From Bacteroidia bacterium (GTDB lineage Bacteria > Bacteroidota > Bacteroidia > AKYH767-A > OLB10): 6,503 bases of DNA. The DNA lies in assembly GCA_025450095.1 (NCBI GenBank), contig JANWID010000295.1:1-6503 (forward strand), in the 5' to 3' direction. Under the pieces are notes generated by a model. It did no database searches. It was not told the DNA's origin and worked only from the letters and a program-made list of their open reading frames with translations. Below are positions 5,981 to 6,503 of the stretch, one piece after another. Within the stretch, counting starts at the first letter, position 1; each line of letters starts with the position of its first letter. The position numbers and the translations under genes were made by a program.

Positions 5981-6503
5981 TTATTTTTTATCAGGAGGCA
6001 GGAGTACTTTGTCTATCACATAGACGATCCCGTTAGCAGCAGGGACTGTTCCAAGTACTTTAGCACCATTTACGGTAATGTCGTTACCTGATTTGTTAAG
6101 TGTAATGTTCTGGCTGTTTACCTGGTTCAGCACCATGCCATCCTGGATCATGTTTTCTCTAATGACACCAACGTACACATGATATTCAAGGATATTGGTA
6201 AGCGCGGCTTTATTCTCAGGCTTCATCAGGTTGTCCACTGTCCCTGCAGGAAGCGCATCGAAAGCAGCGTTAATGGGAGCGAAAACTGTAAATGGTCCTA
6301 CATTACTGAGCACATCAACCAAACCCGCCGCGGTGACTGCCTTTACAAGGGTAGTATGGTCCGGAGATCCGATGGCTACCTGCACGACATTTTTTTGCGA
6401 GAGGTCATCCGTTACAGCAGACTGTCCTTGCGTTGTAAGATCTCCGCTTGGCGACTCACTTTCTGTTACGGTTCCCTCTTTGGCTGGATTGCTACAGGCT
6501 GAC
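5981..6503 (-). CDS. Fasciclin (FAS1) domain lipoprotein, 5' end outside window
   Basis: The frame is open from its stop TAA (5981-5983) to the right edge, giving 173 visible codons; the start lies beyond 6503. The GTG at 6383-6385 is internal, because clear coding sequence continues upstream. The first visible residues are SACSNPAKEG, which read as a lipobox with the lipidated Cys (codon 6494-6496), so only the signal peptide and start are missing. A linker of about 36 residues rich in Ser, Thr, Asp, Glu and Gln follows. Then comes one FAS1 domain, with H1 box TVFAPINAAFDALPAG, the LEYHVYVG segment, and H2 box NGIVYVIDKVLLPP at the C-terminus. FAS1 domains usually mediate adhesion or protein contact in the cell envelope. 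The stop is 38 bases before nosZ, with no terminator or recognisable promoter between, so the two are probably co-transcribed. Its role near nosZ is unknown. Confidence 0.93.
   Translation of the reverse strand, partial: SACSNPAKEGTVTESESPSGDLTTQGQSAVTDDLSQKNVVQVAIGSPDHTTLVKAVTAAGLVDVLSNVGPFTVFAPINAAFDALPAGTVDNLMKPENKAALTNILEYHVYVGVIRENMIQDGMVLNQVNSQNITLNKSGNDITVNGAKVLGTVPAANGIVYVIDKVLLPPDKK

Noticed and set aside
6383..6385. GTG as the start codon of the FAS1 protein
   Set aside because: The frame stays open upstream to the window edge and encodes a lipobox cysteine and a typical lipoprotein linker, so the real start is outside the window.
6179..6502. 107-codon plus-strand open frame near the right edge
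   Set aside because: It is opposite the FAS1 lipoprotein coding sequence, whose lipobox and domain motifs are intact; its own product (Arg/Cys/Trp-rich) is not protein-like.

Overview
This window is most of a clade II ("atypical") nitrous oxide reductase (nos) gene cluster, and every gene lies on the minus strand. Read in the direction of transcription, from high to low coordinates, the order is: a fasciclin-domain lipoprotein (5' end outside the window), nosZ, a four-helix membrane protein, nosL, nosD, nosF, nosY, and the first 47 codons of another membrane protein that runs off the left edge. Coding density is very high. No stretch over 60 bases is non-coding, and no tRNA, rRNA, CRISPR array or insertion sequence was seen.

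The organism is most likely a member of the Bacteroidota. This is inferred from the moderately AT-rich sequence, the lack of clear Shine-Dalgarno sequences, the Sec/lipoprotein-type NosZ without a twin-arginine signal, the lipoprotein-rich cluster, and a gene order that recalls nos clusters of that phylum. No taxonomic search could be run.

Region by region: (1) 5981-6503 encodes the lipidated FAS1 protein. (2) 3966-5942 encodes NosZ, with all seven CuZ histidines and a complete CuA motif identifiable. (3) 3923-3958 holds a strong intrinsic-terminator-like hairpin followed by a T run, placed between nosZ and its accessory genes. (4) 943-3911 carries four genes joined by overlaps: the membrane protein, nosL (copper lipoprotein), nosD (periplasmic beta-helix protein) and nosF (ABC ATPase). 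(5) 173-946 is nosY (ABC permease), overlapping nosF by 4 bases. (6) A 20-bp tandem duplication starts exactly at the nosY stop codon, and the downstream membrane-protein gene begins 30 bases later.

As a working unit, NosZ reduces N2O to N2 in the periplasm. NosD, NosF and NosY form the ABC-type machine needed to mature the copper-sulfide CuZ site, and NosL delivers copper. The small membrane protein, the FAS1 lipoprotein and the HxHxH-containing membrane protein are the uncharacterised partners. The hairpin after nosZ suggests that the abundant structural enzyme is expressed more strongly than its assembly machinery.
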